Made by a program: the position numbers and the translations under genes. Source: Arundinibacter roseus (GTDB lineage: Bacteria; Bacteroidota; Bacteroidia; Cytophagales; Spirosomataceae). From it: 64,000 bases of DNA. The stretch covers positions 62,001 to 126,000 of the forward strand of contig NZ_SMJU01000012.1 of NCBI RefSeq assembly GCF_004348825.1, written 5' to 3'. Below, piece after piece: positions 1 through 8,919 of this stretch (within the stretch, counting starts at the first letter, position 1; every line of letters starts with the position of its first letter). The notes under the pieces were generated by a model that did no database searches, was not told where the DNA came from, and saw nothing but the letters and a program-made list of their open reading frames with translations.

Positions 1-625
1 GGTGCGTGATGTGCACCACCTTGGTTTTGCTCGTGAAGGCACCTACAAAGCGTTCGACAAAGTACTCGTCATTTTCCCGGGGTAGTTCAAAATCCAGCCA
101 GACGAGTTTGATTCCTTCCCGTTTTTCGCGTTGTTTCCAGGCGTTTATCATGTTGGGATAATCCTGTTTGGTCAGGATCACCTCGTCTCCGGCTTTCAGG
201 TTCAGGCCAAAAATGATGGTATTAAGTCCTTCGGTTGAGTTTCGGTTTATGGCCAGTTCTTCGGCGTCACAGCCTGCCAGTTCGGCCAGTTTGCCCCGCA
301 AAGCCTCCCGACCCTGATCCAGAATTCGCCACATGTAATAGCTTGGAGCTTCGTTGCAATACTGATAAAACCGAATGTGAGCATCCTGTACGGCTTTGGG
401 TTGTGGGCACACGCCCCCGTTGTTGAGGTTGAGCAGATTGGGAGAAACCGTGTATTCATTTTTTATCCATGCCCAATAATCCTCATTCGTTGCCATTTGT
501 TGCGGTGAAAGCCCCGCTACCTGATTGGTGAGTTGTTGAAACCCTTCGGCATGAGCCTGTTCGAGAAAGGCGGGAAGTGCCAGGGCACCGCCTAGCTGAG
601 AAATGAACGAACGTCGTGAAGACAT
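1..625 (-). CDS. Exported aminotransferase class V family protein (partial, C-terminus outside window)
   Basis: The first 208 residues are visible; the rest runs off the left edge of the window. The start ATG is at 625-623. The N-terminus has a twin-arginine-like pattern (SSRRSFISQLGG) followed by a hydrophobic stretch, so export by Tat is likely. The region after it (a LNNGGVCPQP-type segment, then NRNSTEGLNTIIFGL and GDEVILTKQDYPNM) is typical of PLP-dependent fold-type I class V enzymes of the isopenicillin-N epimerase / cysteine-desulfurase-like group. The PLP lysine would lie outside the window and cannot be checked. The substrate is unknown. It is monocistronic as far as visible, with a 116-bp gap to the lactonase-like gene on the same strand. 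Confidence 0.85.
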   Translation of the reverse strand, partial: MSSRRSFISQLGGALALPAFLEQAHAEGFQQLTNQVAGLSPQQMATNEDYWAWIKNEYTVSPNLLNLNNGGVCPQPKAVQDAHIRFYQYCNEAPSYYMWRILDQGREALRGKLAELAGCDAEELAINRNSTEGLNTIIFGLNLKAGDEVILTKQDYPNMINAWKQREKREGIKLVWLDFELPRENDEYFVERFVGAFTSKTKVVHITH

Positions 626-741
626 AGCGCGTAGATGGGGGTTAGGATTTTGACCAGATTTTTAAATTTTAGGTCAAAAAGTACATGGTAATGCGGCCAC
701 AGGTCAATTTTACATAAATTTTATTTTGCATGCAATGATGA

Positions 742-1845
742 TCATAAAAAGACAAAACAAATGGGGTCTTTTATGGAAATACTTTGACTCGAAAAGGTCA
801 GCGCTCCGGTTTTGGGATTGACCCGGTACACGCTTAGATCGTTGGTTCCCTGATTGCCCACGACCATCCACCGACCCGAGGGATCAAAGTTAAAATCGCG
901 CGGCGTATCAATAGCCTGCCGGGCTTCGGTAATTTTTTTCAGCGTTCCGTTTTTTTGGATTTCGTAGCCTGTAACAGCGTTGTAGCCTCGGTTTGACACG
1001 TACACAAACTTCTGATTGGGATGGAGCCGAATGGCCGCACTTTTGTTGGCGTCCGAAAAATCAGCGGGTAGCGTTGGTACGGTTTCCAGCTCCGTAACTA
1101 CTCCTTTGTTATCTATGGAACAGGTCGTTAGAGTTCCTTTCAATTCATTGAGCAGGTAAAGAAATTTACCCGACGGATGAATCACAAAATGCCGTGGTCC
1201 GGCACCCGGAGACGTAGCAAAAAACGCTTGTGCCGGATTAGGTTTCACGCTTCCCGTAGCCGCATCGACTGAGTAGTTCATCAGTTTGTCAGAGCCTAAA
1301 TCCGAGACGTAGATATACTTTCCATCCGGACTCGATAGGACGCAATGCGCATGCGCTTTTTCCTGCCGCGCTGTGTTGGGGCCGGAACCCGTTAGCTGAA
1401 ATTTTGCGGCAGGTGTACCTGCCTTACCGTTCGACGCAAGAGGGTAGGCGGTCCAGCTACCGCCGGTATAGTTGGCCAGAAAAGCCATTTTTCCAGACGG
1501 ATGTACCGATACATGGCAGGGATTCAGGCCTTCGGACGACTGCTTGTTCAGGTAAGTCAGCGTGCCGCCTGCACCGACTTCGTATGCTGCAAGACTATGG
1601 TCCTGATTGACGGAATAAAGCTGTTTTTTGTTGGGTGAAAGACTCAGGTAGCCCGGCCCGGAACTGCTATTGAAGGTGTCAATTCGACTTATGGTGCCGT
1701 CTTTTGTATTTAATTCACAAAGAGAAATTGAGGACTCAGGACCTTTGGCGCCTGTGCCTACGTAAAAACGTACGCCATCGTTTTGGGCCGGTTGAAAGGC
1801 GACGCAGGCAAGAAGTAATGAAAAAAAGCTCAAGAAGTATTTCAT
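742..1845 (-). CDS. Periplasmic lactonase-family beta-propeller protein (6-phosphogluconolactonase-like)
   Basis: The 367-residue protein begins with a Sec signal peptide (about residues 1-20, ending FQPAQ). The rest consists of repeated propeller blades with motifs such as HPSGKFLYLLNE, SPDGKYIYVSDLG and HPNQKFVYVSNRG, spaced about 45-50 residues apart. This is the pattern of the lactonase (YbhE/Pgl-type, 7-bladed) family. Cytosolic Pgl hydrolyses 6-phosphogluconolactone, but this copy is exported, so a role on that phosphorylated intermediate is unlikely. An extracytoplasmic sugar lactone is a more reasonable inferred substrate. The gene lies 60 bp beyond the permease stop on the same strand; no terminator is obvious between them. 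Confidence 0.85.
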   Translation of the reverse strand: MKYFLSFFSLLLACVAFQPAQNDGVRFYVGTGAKGPESSISLCELNTKDGTISRIDTFNSSSGPGYLSLSPNKKQLYSVNQDHSLAAYEVGAGGTLTYLNKQSSEGLNPCHVSVHPSGKMAFLANYTGGSWTAYPLASNGKAGTPAAKFQLTGSGPNTARQEKAHAHCVLSSPDGKYIYVSDLGSDKLMNYSVDAATGSVKPNPAQAFFATSPGAGPRHFVIHPSGKFLYLLNELKGTLTTCSIDNKGVVTELETVPTLPADFSDANKSAAIRLHPNQKFVYVSNRGYNAVTGYEIQKNGTLKKITEARQAIDTPRDFNFDPSGRWMVVGNQGTNDLSVYRVNPKTGALTFSSQSISIKDPICFVFL

Positions 1846-1905
1846 GGGAAATTTAATGGTTTAGATAAATAGTATCTTCTCTAAAACCCGGTTTACTACC
1901 ACAAT

Positions 1906-3132
1906 CTACTCTCTCCGAATCGCTTCCACCGGGTCGAGTCGTGCCGCCCGTAGGGCCGGATAGGTGCCAAAAACCACGCCGATTACAACGGCCACCAACG
2001 CAATGATGATGAACGTATTCCAGGTATAAGCCGCCTGAAATGGTACTTTGGTAAGTGCTTTCACAATAGGCACAATCACGAGTGTACCTAACACCCCGAC
2101 GATCAGTCCAAGCAGGCTGCCGAAGGTAGAAATGGTGACCGATTCGGATAAAAATTGGAGCAAAATATCCCGCTTTTTGGCGCCTACCGCTTTGCGAACG
2201 CCGATTTCGGAGGTACGTTCGGATACGGAAATGAGGAGCACGTTCATGACGCCAATGCCCCCAACAACGACCGAAATCCCGACGATGAAACCCATAATGA
2301 CCCGAAAAACTAAAAAACCCTGCGCGGCCTGTTCCACCCTGAATTCGTTGGTTCGGACCGCAAAATCTTCGGCGCCATTTGGTACGTTTTCCCGCAGCCA
2401 GGTTTCTGCTTCTCCTTTCAGGAGCTGAACATCTTCCACATTCTTGGCTTCCAGCGCATAATCTACACGACGAGTCAGGAGCTGTTCGGTTGAGAGCAGC
2501 GTAATGGGATAATACACCTGAGCAGGCAAAGCGGTATCGGCCTCCGTGATTCCGATGATGGTTAATTCCTGACCGTAAACCAACACTTTTTTTCCAGTTA
2601 CGTCCGAAAAATCAGTCGTGCGACTCACCTTTCTTGCAAAAGATTCGTTCACCAGGGCTACCGGAAGACTATTTTTCAGGTCATTTTCACTAAAACGTTT
2701 TCCTGATTTTAAATTGATATTCGCTTCCAGTGCCGTGAGCGCACCACTTGCCACGGCCCCAATGCGCTGTGTATCGCCGGGCATAGTAACTTCCATTCCC
2801 TGATGTGTGAGCATGTATTTTTCGGACGGGCGCGAAAGGCTACCGTGCAGTGCTGCCAGCTGAGCATAGGTAAGAATGGGCAACGAATCCTTTTGAATCC
2901 GCACATTGTTGACCATTTTGTCCGGTTGCCGGGCAATCAGAATCGCTTTCAGGGAAGTAGTTTTGTTGATTTGGTCGTTGGCGTACTGCTCCATGCCATC
3001 GATGAGTGAGAGTATACCTACGAGCGAAGCCACGCCAATCACAATGCCCAACACCGAAAGAACGGTATGAAAAAAACGAGAACGAATGGTGCGAATGGCG
3101 GAAGAAAAGGAGATTAGAATTTTTTTTAGCAT
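1906..3132 (-). CDS. MacB/FtsX-type ABC transporter permease
   Basis: The 408-residue protein has one N-terminal membrane segment (about residues 20-43), a large periplasmic MacB_PCD domain, and a C-terminal FtsX domain with three membrane segments (about 275-400). The FtsX signature GGIGVMNVLLISVSERTSEIG and a conserved ending (YPALRAARLDPVEAIRRE) are visible. Family members work with an ATPase subunit in lipoprotein, peptide or drug export by a mechanotransmission mechanism. No ATPase or periplasmic adaptor gene is next to it in this window, so its partner is unknown. It is divergent from copA, with 276 bp between the start codons, but the copper operator lies nearer copA and faces it, so co-regulation cannot be claimed. 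Confidence 0.88.
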   Translation of the reverse strand: MLKKILISFSSAIRTIRSRFFHTVLSVLGIVIGVASLVGILSLIDGMEQYANDQINKTTSLKAILIARQPDKMVNNVRIQKDSLPILTYAQLAALHGSLSRPSEKYMLTHQGMEVTMPGDTQRIGAVASGALTALEANINLKSGKRFSENDLKNSLPVALVNESFARKVSRTTDFSDVTGKKVLVYGQELTIIGITEADTALPAQVYYPITLLSTEQLLTRRVDYALEAKNVEDVQLLKGEAETWLRENVPNGAEDFAVRTNEFRVEQAAQGFLVFRVIMGFIVGISVVVGGIGVMNVLLISVSERTSEIGVRKAVGAKKRDILLQFLSESVTISTFGSLLGLIVGVLGTLVIVPIVKALTKVPFQAAYTWNTFIIIALVAVVIGVVFGTYPALRAARLDPVEAIRRE

Positions 3133-3271
3133 GAGTAACGGGTCAGGAATAGAAACTGGAAAAGAAGGTATAGTTGGTTACTTTTCATAAACGATCCAAC
3201 AGAAAAAGGATGAGCGTAGCGTTTTTGAGGATGAAATTTAGTTTTCTAACGTATATCCGGCTACAAATGGC

Positions 3272-3334
3272 AAAATCATGTAAAGCTCAGGCAAAGTTTT
3301 GTAACAGTTTCCGCCGACAGGTCTGCTACCTTTG
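3272..3334 (+). promoter_or_regulatory. copA operator-promoter: paired TGTAA direct repeats plus Bacteroidota -7 box
   Basis: ATGTAA is at 3278-3283 and TGTAAC at 3300-3305, 22 bp start to start. A perfect -7 element TACCTTTG follows at 3327-3334, and no TTTG -33 element sits at the usual spacing. A second copy with identical spacing precedes the HMA gene at 5754. Two same-facing half-sites two helical turns apart, just upstream of a promoter that lacks a -33 box, is the layout expected for an AraC-family activator. The HMA-AraC gene at 8920 is the obvious candidate to bind it; that assignment is inference. Confidence 0.65.
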
Positions 3335-3408
3335 TATGCTTAGGGGTTTTCTTGCCGGCAAAGAGCTATTTCAGCTGCCGACAGGCTCAGAATTTTACTA
3401 AAAAATTA

Positions 3409-5643
3409 ATGGAAACGGATATAAAACCAATCACCCAGAAAATTTCCCTGCCGGTTACGGGCATGAGCTGCGCGGGCTGTGCCGCAAGTGTGGAATCAAT
3501 GCTCAAACATACCGATGGCGTGATGGAAATCGGGGTAAATTATGCCAATCAATCTGCCCAGGTTACCTACGACCCGGCGGTTATTTCCCTGACCGAAATG
3601 GATGAAGTCTTGCAGGGCGTAGGCTATGGCTTCCTTCTGGAAGAGGAGGAAGACGACGCGCAGCTAAAACAACAGCAGATTCAGGAGGCACACTACGAGC
3701 AACTAAAAAAACGGACGATTGGCGCGGGTGCCCTGGCAATTCCGGTCATGATTCTCGGGATGTTTTTCATGCATATGCCCTACGTTAACTATATCATGAT
3801 GGCGCTGACGCTCCCGGTACTGGTAATTTTTGGAAAAGATTTTTTTATAAATGCCTGGAAACAAGCCCGTCACGCCAGGTCAAACATGGATACGCTCGTG
3901 GCTCTCAGCACGGGAATTGCCTTTCTGTTCAGTACGTTCAATACCTTGTTTCCTGACTATTGGTACACGCGTGGCCTCGAACCGCACGTGTATTTTGAGG
4001 CCGCAGCTATCATTATTTTCTTCATTTTGTTGGGAAAATTGCTCGAAGAACGCGCCAAATCGAATACATCAGATGCCTTGCGAAAATTGATGGATTTGCA
4101 GCCTTTAACCGTTCGTGTAATCCGCAAGAGTGAAGAGATGGAAATCAGTGCAAAAGAGGTACGCATTGGCGATGAAGTGTTGATTCGGTCAGGAGAAAAA
4201 ATTCCGGTAGATGGCCGGGTGCGGTCGGGGCATTCGTTTGTGGATGAAAGCCTGATGACGGGCGAGCCTCTGCCTGCGGAAAAGAAACCGGGAGCGGAGG
4301 TGTTTGCCGGAACGTTGAACCAACAGGGAAGTTTTACATTTTTAGCTGAAAAAGTAGGTAAACAAACCGTACTCGCGCAGATTATCCGCACGGTCAAAGA
4401 AGCGCAGGGAAGTAAAGCTCCCGTGCAGCGACTCGTCGATAAAATTGCCGGAATTTTTGTGCCTGTCGTGTTGTCAATTGCCCTGCTGACTTTTGCCGTT
4501 TGGATACTTGCAGGCGGTGAAAACGCCCTGACGCATGCGTTGCTTACGTCTGTTTCGGTGTTGGTTATTGCGTGTCCCTGCGCACTTGGACTCGCCACGC
4601 CTACGGCAATTATGGTCGGCGTGGGCAAAGGAGCCGAAAATAACATGCTCATACGGGATGCCGAAAGTCTGGAAATTGCTCATAAGGTAAATGCCGTTGT
4701 GCTGGATAAAACCGGAACTCTCACCGAAGGCCGACCAGAAGTTTCGGGTTGGCACTGGCAGGCCAACCAAGCGGATCTGGACGTACACAAGGCGGCGGTT
4801 CGGGCCATTGAAGGCCGCTCAGAACACCCGCTGGCGCAGGCTATTGCGAGCGACGGAGAAACTGGAAAAGCGGTCGATGTTGTAGATTTTCAGTCGGTTA
4901 CAGGTCAGGGGGTTAGTGGTAAAGTAGACGGCAAAACGTATGTGATCGGTACGCCTGCTTTTCTGGAAAATCAGAAAATTAACTTTGATTCAGCACTCAG
5001 AACGAAGGAAGCTGAACTCCGCAAGGCTGCCCAAACGGTTATTTCTGTGGGCTGTGAAGGTCAACAAATTGCGATAATTGCCCTGGCCGATCAGTTGAAG
5101 CCAACTTCTGTTGCGGCAGTTCAAAAGCTGCAAAAGCAGGGAATTGAGGTGTATATGCTCACGGGCGATAATGCCCAAACCGCCGAACAGGTAGCGAAAC
5201 AGGTGGGTATTTCACACTATCTGGCCGAGGTAAAACCGCAGGATAAAATGGATTTTGTAAAAAAACTTCAAGCCGAAGGGAAAATAGTAGCGATGGTGGG
5301 TGATGGCATAAATGACTCGCAGGCATTGGCGCAGGCCAACCTCAGCGTGGCGATGGGACGGGGCTCAGATGTGGCAATGGATGTTGCCAAGATGACCCTC
5401 ATTACGTCCGACCTGCTGGCTTTACCAAAAGCCCTTCGGCTCTCGGGCCGGACGGTAGCTACCATCCGGCAAAATCTTTTTTGGGCCTTTATTTACAACC
5501 TGATCGGCATTCCGCTGGCGGCGGGTGTGTTGTATCCTGTCAATGGCTTTTTGCTAAATCCGATGATCGCAGGCGCAGCAATGGCCCTGAGCTCGGTGTC
5601 GGTGGTGACCAATAGTTTGCGGCTGCGGGGAATGAAGCTGTGA
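3409..5643 (+). CDS. copA: Copper-exporting P1B-type ATPase
   Basis: This 744-residue inner-membrane pump is predicted to export Cu(I) from the cytosol using ATP. It has one N-terminal HMA domain (GMSCAGC, Cys21 and Cys24), then the membrane metal motif CPC at 389-391. The phosphorylation motif DKTGT starts at Asp433, an SEHP nucleotide-binding motif follows, and GDGIND is at 631-636. The last membrane helices carry YN and an [15 protein letters not shown] segment, the P1B-1 copper signature. I chose the ATG at 3409. A longer in-frame start at 3352 would add 19 residues with no HMA character and lies only 18 bp after the -7 box. It heads a copper cluster; the next gene has its own copy of the same operator. 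Confidence 0.95.
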   Translation: METDIKPITQKISLPVTGMSCAGCAASVESMLKHTDGVMEIGVNYANQSAQVTYDPAVISLTEMDEVLQGVGYGFLLEEEEDDAQLKQQQIQEAHYEQLKKRTIGAGALAIPVMILGMFFMHMPYVNYIMMALTLPVLVIFGKDFFINAWKQARHARSNMDTLVALSTGIAFLFSTFNTLFPDYWYTRGLEPHVYFEAAAIIIFFILLGKLLEERAKSNTSDALRKLMDLQPLTVRVIRKSEEMEISAKEVRIGDEVLIRSGEKIPVDGRVRSGHSFVDESLMTGEPLPAEKKPGAEVFAGTLNQQGSFTFLAEKVGKQTVLAQIIRTVKEAQGSKAPVQRLVDKIAGIFVPVVLSIALLTFAVWILAGGENALTHALLTSVSVLVIACPCALGLATPTAIMVGVGKGAENNMLIRDAESLEIAHKVNAVVLDKTGTLTEGRPEVSGWHWQANQADLDVHKAAVRAIEGRSEHPLAQAIASDGETGKAVDVVDFQSVTGQGVSGKVDGKTYVIGTPAFLENQKINFDSALRTKEAELRKAAQTVISVGCEGQQIAIIALADQLKPTSVAAVQKLQKQGIEVYMLTGDNAQTAEQVAKQVGISHYLAEVKPQDKMDFVKKLQAEGKIVAMVGDGINDSQALAQANLSVAMGRGSDVAMDVAKMTLITSDLLALPKALRLSGRTVATIRQNLFWAFIYNLIGIPLAAGVLYPVNGFLLNPMIAGAAMALSSVSVVTNSLRLRGMKL

Positions 5644-5668
5644 CAGGATGTTTTTATAACTAATTTCA

Positions 5669-5731
5669 AAAATCATGTAAGCCTCACCAAAAATTCTGTA
5701 ACGATTTGTTAAAAGCTATTTCGGATATTTG
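5669..5731 (+). promoter_or_regulatory. Second copy of the copA-type operator-promoter, upstream of the HMA gene
   Basis: ATGTAA at 5675-5680 and TGTAAC at 5697-5702 are again 22 bp apart. The -7-like box GATATTTG (one mismatch to TAnnTTTG) is at 5724-5731, 21 bp after the second half-site, exactly as at copA. Over the 34 bp from 5669, 27 bases match the copA copy, starting with a 12-base identity. Outside the operator the two upstream regions are not obviously alike, so the shared part looks selected. It probably drives 5754 and perhaps genes downstream. Confidence 0.65.
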
Positions 5732-5753
5732 TAGAGAATTTAAATACCCAACT

Positions 5754-5960
5754 ATGACAACCCATCAATTCAAAACCAATATAAAATGTGGAGCCTGCGT
5801 TGCGGCAGTGACTCCGTTTCTTAGTCCCGAAAACGGGATTGAATCCTGGGAGGTAGACCTCAAAAACCCGGACCGGATCCTGACCGTTACGACCGAAAAG
5901 GACAGCGAGGTTGTTGAACAACAGCTTCAAAAGGCGGGCTACGTAGCTACGGTGATTTGA
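5754..5960 (+). CDS. Small cytosolic HMA-domain metal-binding protein (CopZ-like)
   Basis: This 68-residue protein is almost entirely one heavy-metal-associated (HMA) ferredoxin-like domain, with the CxxC metal motif CGAC at Cys12-Cys15 and a closing LQKAGYVATVI strand. It has no signal peptide, so it should act in the cytosol, probably handing Cu(I) to CopA as CopZ/Atx1 proteins do. I use the ATG at 5754. The upstream in-frame ATG at 5706 is rejected because it precedes the -7 box at 5724-5731. It lies 110 bp after copA and has its own copy of the copA operator, so the pump and the putative chaperone are probably induced together rather than by read-through alone. Confidence 0.85.
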   Translation: MTTHQFKTNIKCGACVAAVTPFLSPENGIESWEVDLKNPDRILTVTTEKDSEVVEQQLQKAGYVATVI

Positions 5961-6082
5961 ATTATGTAAAAAGCATTTTTTATAACCCGCTGAACCAAAG
6001 GACCACAGTTTTGTTTTATAAACACAGGCAATCCGTCCGGGATTTGCCACAGAATTTCCGCTGATAACGATCTGCTACCATC

Positions 6083-6538
6083 ATGAATAAGAGTAAATTA
6101 CACCGTATGTTCACCCTGCTCATGGCCGCACTTGTGCTGTTGAGCAGTACGGGCTTTGGCCTGGTGGAACATCAGTGTATGATGCGCGGAAAATCGGTGC
6201 AGTTGGTTGTTTCGGGCGAGGCGAAAGGCTGTGGTGCCTGTAAAAAAACAACGCCGCTTCCAGCAAAAGAAACTTCGCATGCGGTTTTTAAGAAAAAAGC
6301 CTGCTGCGACGAACACCAAAAACATGAGAAAGTTGAAGTTGTTTCTTCCACAACCTCCGGCTCGTCCAAATTCCTCAAAGCACTTCCATTCTCTGCCGTA
6401 ATTCCCGGGTTCGGGTTTCAGGCGCATCTCGCATCAGGAATAGCAACGGCAACCTCCTGTTTTTCTTCTCTTAGAACATTCTCCTCGCTCTATCACGGGC
6501 GAACTATGCTCATTTTTATTGATTGTTTCCTGATTTGA
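6083..6538 (+). CDS. HYC_CC_PP-like secreted cysteine-rich protein
   Basis: The 151-residue protein has an N-terminal hydrophobic signal sequence (about residues 9-27). It is followed by VEHQCMMRGKSV, then GCGACKK, then KKACCDEHQKHEK, and it ends in FIDCFLI. The His-x-Cys, Cys-Cys and terminal FLI elements match the Bacteroidota HYC_CC_PP family as I remember it, though the usual PP near the C-terminus reads HG here. The Cys and His clusters would suit metal binding outside the cytosol, but no function is established. It sits 79 bp before the TonB-dependent receptor and is probably co-transcribed with it. The operator copies at copA and at 5754 have no convincing equivalent here. Confidence 0.7.
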   Translation: MNKSKLHRMFTLLMAALVLLSSTGFGLVEHQCMMRGKSVQLVVSGEAKGCGACKKTTPLPAKETSHAVFKKKACCDEHQKHEKVEVVSSTTSGSSKFLKALPFSAVIPGFGFQAHLASGIATATSCFSSLRTFSSLYHGRTMLIFIDCFLI

Positions 6539-6617
6539 TTCAGGCTGGTTTTTGATTGTACGTCGTTTTTTCAGGGTGAAAAAGCGCAGGTCTATCTAGT
6601 ATTCAGTCAGGATTTTT

Positions 6618-8912
6618 ATGAATCAGTTTAATAAAAAATATCTTTATCAATCGTTTCTCCGCCAACCTGTTTGGTTCTTTCGATCCTTTATCTTTTGGAC
6701 AGGAATCTTTTTTCTGACCGCATATTCTGCCAATGCCCAAAGCGTTTCCGGTACGGTCTATGAGATTTCGCAAAACCCCGTTCGCAAATCTCCGCTCATT
6801 GGTGCGCATGTGCAGTGGGCCGGCACCAATTTGGGTGTGGCCACAGATACAAGCGGGAAATTTGTATTACCACGCACCACACAGTCTAACTGGCTGGTGG
6901 TGAGTTATGTAGGCTATTTTCCAGATTCGCTTAAAGTAGGTGCTGACTCTGAACTTGAATTTGTGCTGAGAAGCGAAAAGTCTTTGGATGAAGTAGTTAT
7001 TCGCGGAAATTCTACGACCATCGACCGGATGTCGCCCATTCAAACGGAAATTATTACCTCGCGGGCACTTGCCAAAGCGGCCTGCTGCAATCTTTCCGAA
7101 AGTTTTGAAACCAATGCGTCCGTGTCGGTTTCCTATGCAGATGCCGTTACGGGTTCAAAACAAATTCAGATGCTGGGCCTGAACGGAACGTACATCCAAA
7201 CCAACGTAGAAAATATCCCAACGATCCGTGGGTTGGCTACCACATTTGGGCTCAATTTTGTGCCCGGTACCTGGATTCAATCCATTGATGTAGGCAAAGG
7301 AGCGGGCTCGGTCGTAAACGGCTACGAGTCCATGACGGGTCAGATAAATGTGGAGTTGCAGAAACCCGACAGCCGCGAAAAACTCTATGCCAATGCCTAC
7401 GTCAACAACTTTGGCCGCGCTGAGTTTAACCTCAATCTTTCGCATCAACTCAACGAAAAATGGAGCACCGGCCTGCTGACTCACGCAAGCACGCTTCGCA
7501 ACCGGATCGACCAAAATGGCGATGGATTTCTGGATTTGCCGCTTTATACGCAATTCAATGCCGTGCAGCGCTGGAAATACCAAAGCGAACGGCTCATGGC
7601 GCAGTTTGGCGTTAAGGCCCTGCACGACGACCGCACGGGTGGACAAACAACTTTCTCGCCCGATAAGCGGCAGTCGGCAGGTGCTCCGGTCTATGGTTTT
7701 GGAGCGAAAGTCAACCGGATGGAGGTTTTTTCTAAAATCGCCAAACTCTTTCCCGAACAACCCTACAAAGGACTTGGGCTGATCATGAACGCCTCGGTAC
7801 ACGATCAGCGATCCTTTTTTGGATTTACGCCTTACAACGGACGGCAGCAAACGCTGTACGGAAATCTGATTTATCAATCCATTATTGGGAACACAAATCA
7901 TGCGTTCAAAACGGGTGTCAGTTACTTGTTGGATGACTACAACGAACGCTACCGCGACACAACCTTGCTGCGTACCGAATCGGTGCCGGGGGCCTTTTTT
8001 GAATATACCTACAACAACCTCGATAAGGTTACGCTTGTGGCCGGAAACCGCATCGATTTTCATAATCTTTATGGCGTTCAGGTTACACCAAGAGTGCATA
8101 TGAAATATCAACTTGACCGCGCCACGGCCCTTCGCCTGTCTGCAGGCCGGGGTTTTCGGGTAAGCAACCCGTTGGCTGAGTACTTTGGCAATCTGGTAAG
8201 CTCTCGCACGGTGGTTTTTCGGGAGCAGATTCGCCCGGAGGTATCCTGGAATTACGGCGCAAGCCTTACACGGGAGTTTGACCTGGGAGGTATGTCGGGC
8301 ACGTGGATTCTGGACTACTACCGAACAAGTTTTCAAAATCAGCTGATTGGCGATCTGGAACATCCGGAATTTTTGTACTTCTATAATTTGCAGGATAAAG
8401 CATTTGCCAATAGTTTTCAGGCGGAGCTAAATCTGAACCCGATTGAACGACTCGAAATCAAATTGGCGTACCGATTGTTTGACGTTCAACAAACGATGGG
8501 CGAGCCTTTTGGCGAGCAAGTGCTGCTACCCCGCATGATGATCAACCGGGATCGGGTTTTGTTTAATGCAGGATACGCGCTGCCTTACGACAAATGGAAG
8601 TTTGATTTTACGGTGCAATGGAACGGCAAACGCCGAATTCCAAACCTTGACCCGACCTACGATCATACGTCGTACGTGGATATGCCGACGGATATTGCCC
8701 CCGCTTTTTTCAATCTGAATGCGCAGATCACGCGTACTTTCCGCATGTGGGACGTATATCTCGGCGGCGAAAATCTGGGAAATTACCGACAGTCGAATCC
8801 GATTTTAGGAGCGAATGATCCTTTTGGCCGGGAATTTGATGCCGGAATTGTGTGGGCGCCAATCGTGGGTCGCATGGTGTATGCAGGAATGCGTTATAAA
8901 ATCAAAAGATAG
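6618..8912 (+). CDS. TonB-dependent outer-membrane receptor of the copper cluster
   Basis: The 764-residue outer-membrane protein has a signal peptide ending near residue 40 (SANAQS). A carboxypeptidase-D-like regulatory domain follows (about 42-120), then a TonB plug (about 130-240) and a 22-strand-type barrel to the C-terminus. The plug contains an unusual AKAACCNLSESFETN stretch with adjacent Cys156-Cys157, which suggests contact with a thiophilic metal such as copper. It is not a SusC protein (no partner SusD, no long N-terminal sensor). The substrate is not proven; a metal or metal complex is inferred from its neighbours. It is followed after 7 bp by the HMA-AraC regulator, so the two are very likely in one operon. 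Confidence 0.85.
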   Translation: MNQFNKKYLYQSFLRQPVWFFRSFIFWTGIFFLTAYSANAQSVSGTVYEISQNPVRKSPLIGAHVQWAGTNLGVATDTSGKFVLPRTTQSNWLVVSYVGYFPDSLKVGADSELEFVLRSEKSLDEVVIRGNSTTIDRMSPIQTEIITSRALAKAACCNLSESFETNASVSVSYADAVTGSKQIQMLGLNGTYIQTNVENIPTIRGLATTFGLNFVPGTWIQSIDVGKGAGSVVNGYESMTGQINVELQKPDSREKLYANAYVNNFGRAEFNLNLSHQLNEKWSTGLLTHASTLRNRIDQNGDGFLDLPLYTQFNAVQRWKYQSERLMAQFGVKALHDDRTGGQTTFSPDKRQSAGAPVYGFGAKVNRMEVFSKIAKLFPEQPYKGLGLIMNASVHDQRSFFGFTPYNGRQQTLYGNLIYQSIIGNTNHAFKTGVSYLLDDYNERYRDTTLLRTESVPGAFFEYTYNNLDKVTLVAGNRIDFHNLYGVQVTPRVHMKYQLDRATALRLSAGRGFRVSNPLAEYFGNLVSSRTVVFREQIRPEVSWNYGASLTREFDLGGMSGTWILDYYRTSFQNQLIGDLEHPEFLYFYNLQDKAFANSFQAELNLNPIERLEIKLAYRLFDVQQTMGEPFGEQVLLPRMMINRDRVLFNAGYALPYDKWKFDFTVQWNGKRRIPNLDPTYDHTSYVDMPTDIAPAFFNLNAQITRTFRMWDVYLGGENLGNYRQSNPILGANDPFGREFDAGIVWAPIVGRMVYAGMRYKIKR

Positions 8913-8919
8913 CCCGCCC

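Noticed and set aside
1906-3132. MacB permease as part of the copper operon
   Set aside because: It is divergent from copA, the operator faces copA only, and no ATPase or adaptor subunit is nearby.
3352-3408. Extended N-terminus of CopA starting at 3352
   Set aside because: It begins only 18 bp after the -7 box end and adds 19 residues without HMA or signal character; the ATG at 3409 directly precedes the conserved protein.
5961-5987. A third TGTAA-like operator (ATTATGTAA ... TATAAC) before the HYC_CC_PP-like gene
   Set aside because: The half-sites are 17 bp apart instead of 22 and no -7 box follows at the right distance; chance similarity in AT-rich DNA is as likely.
7155-8363. Long open frame (402 codons) opposite the TonB receptor gene
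   Set aside because: It mirrors the codon structure of the receptor gene on the other strand and encodes no recognisable protein; a shadow frame.
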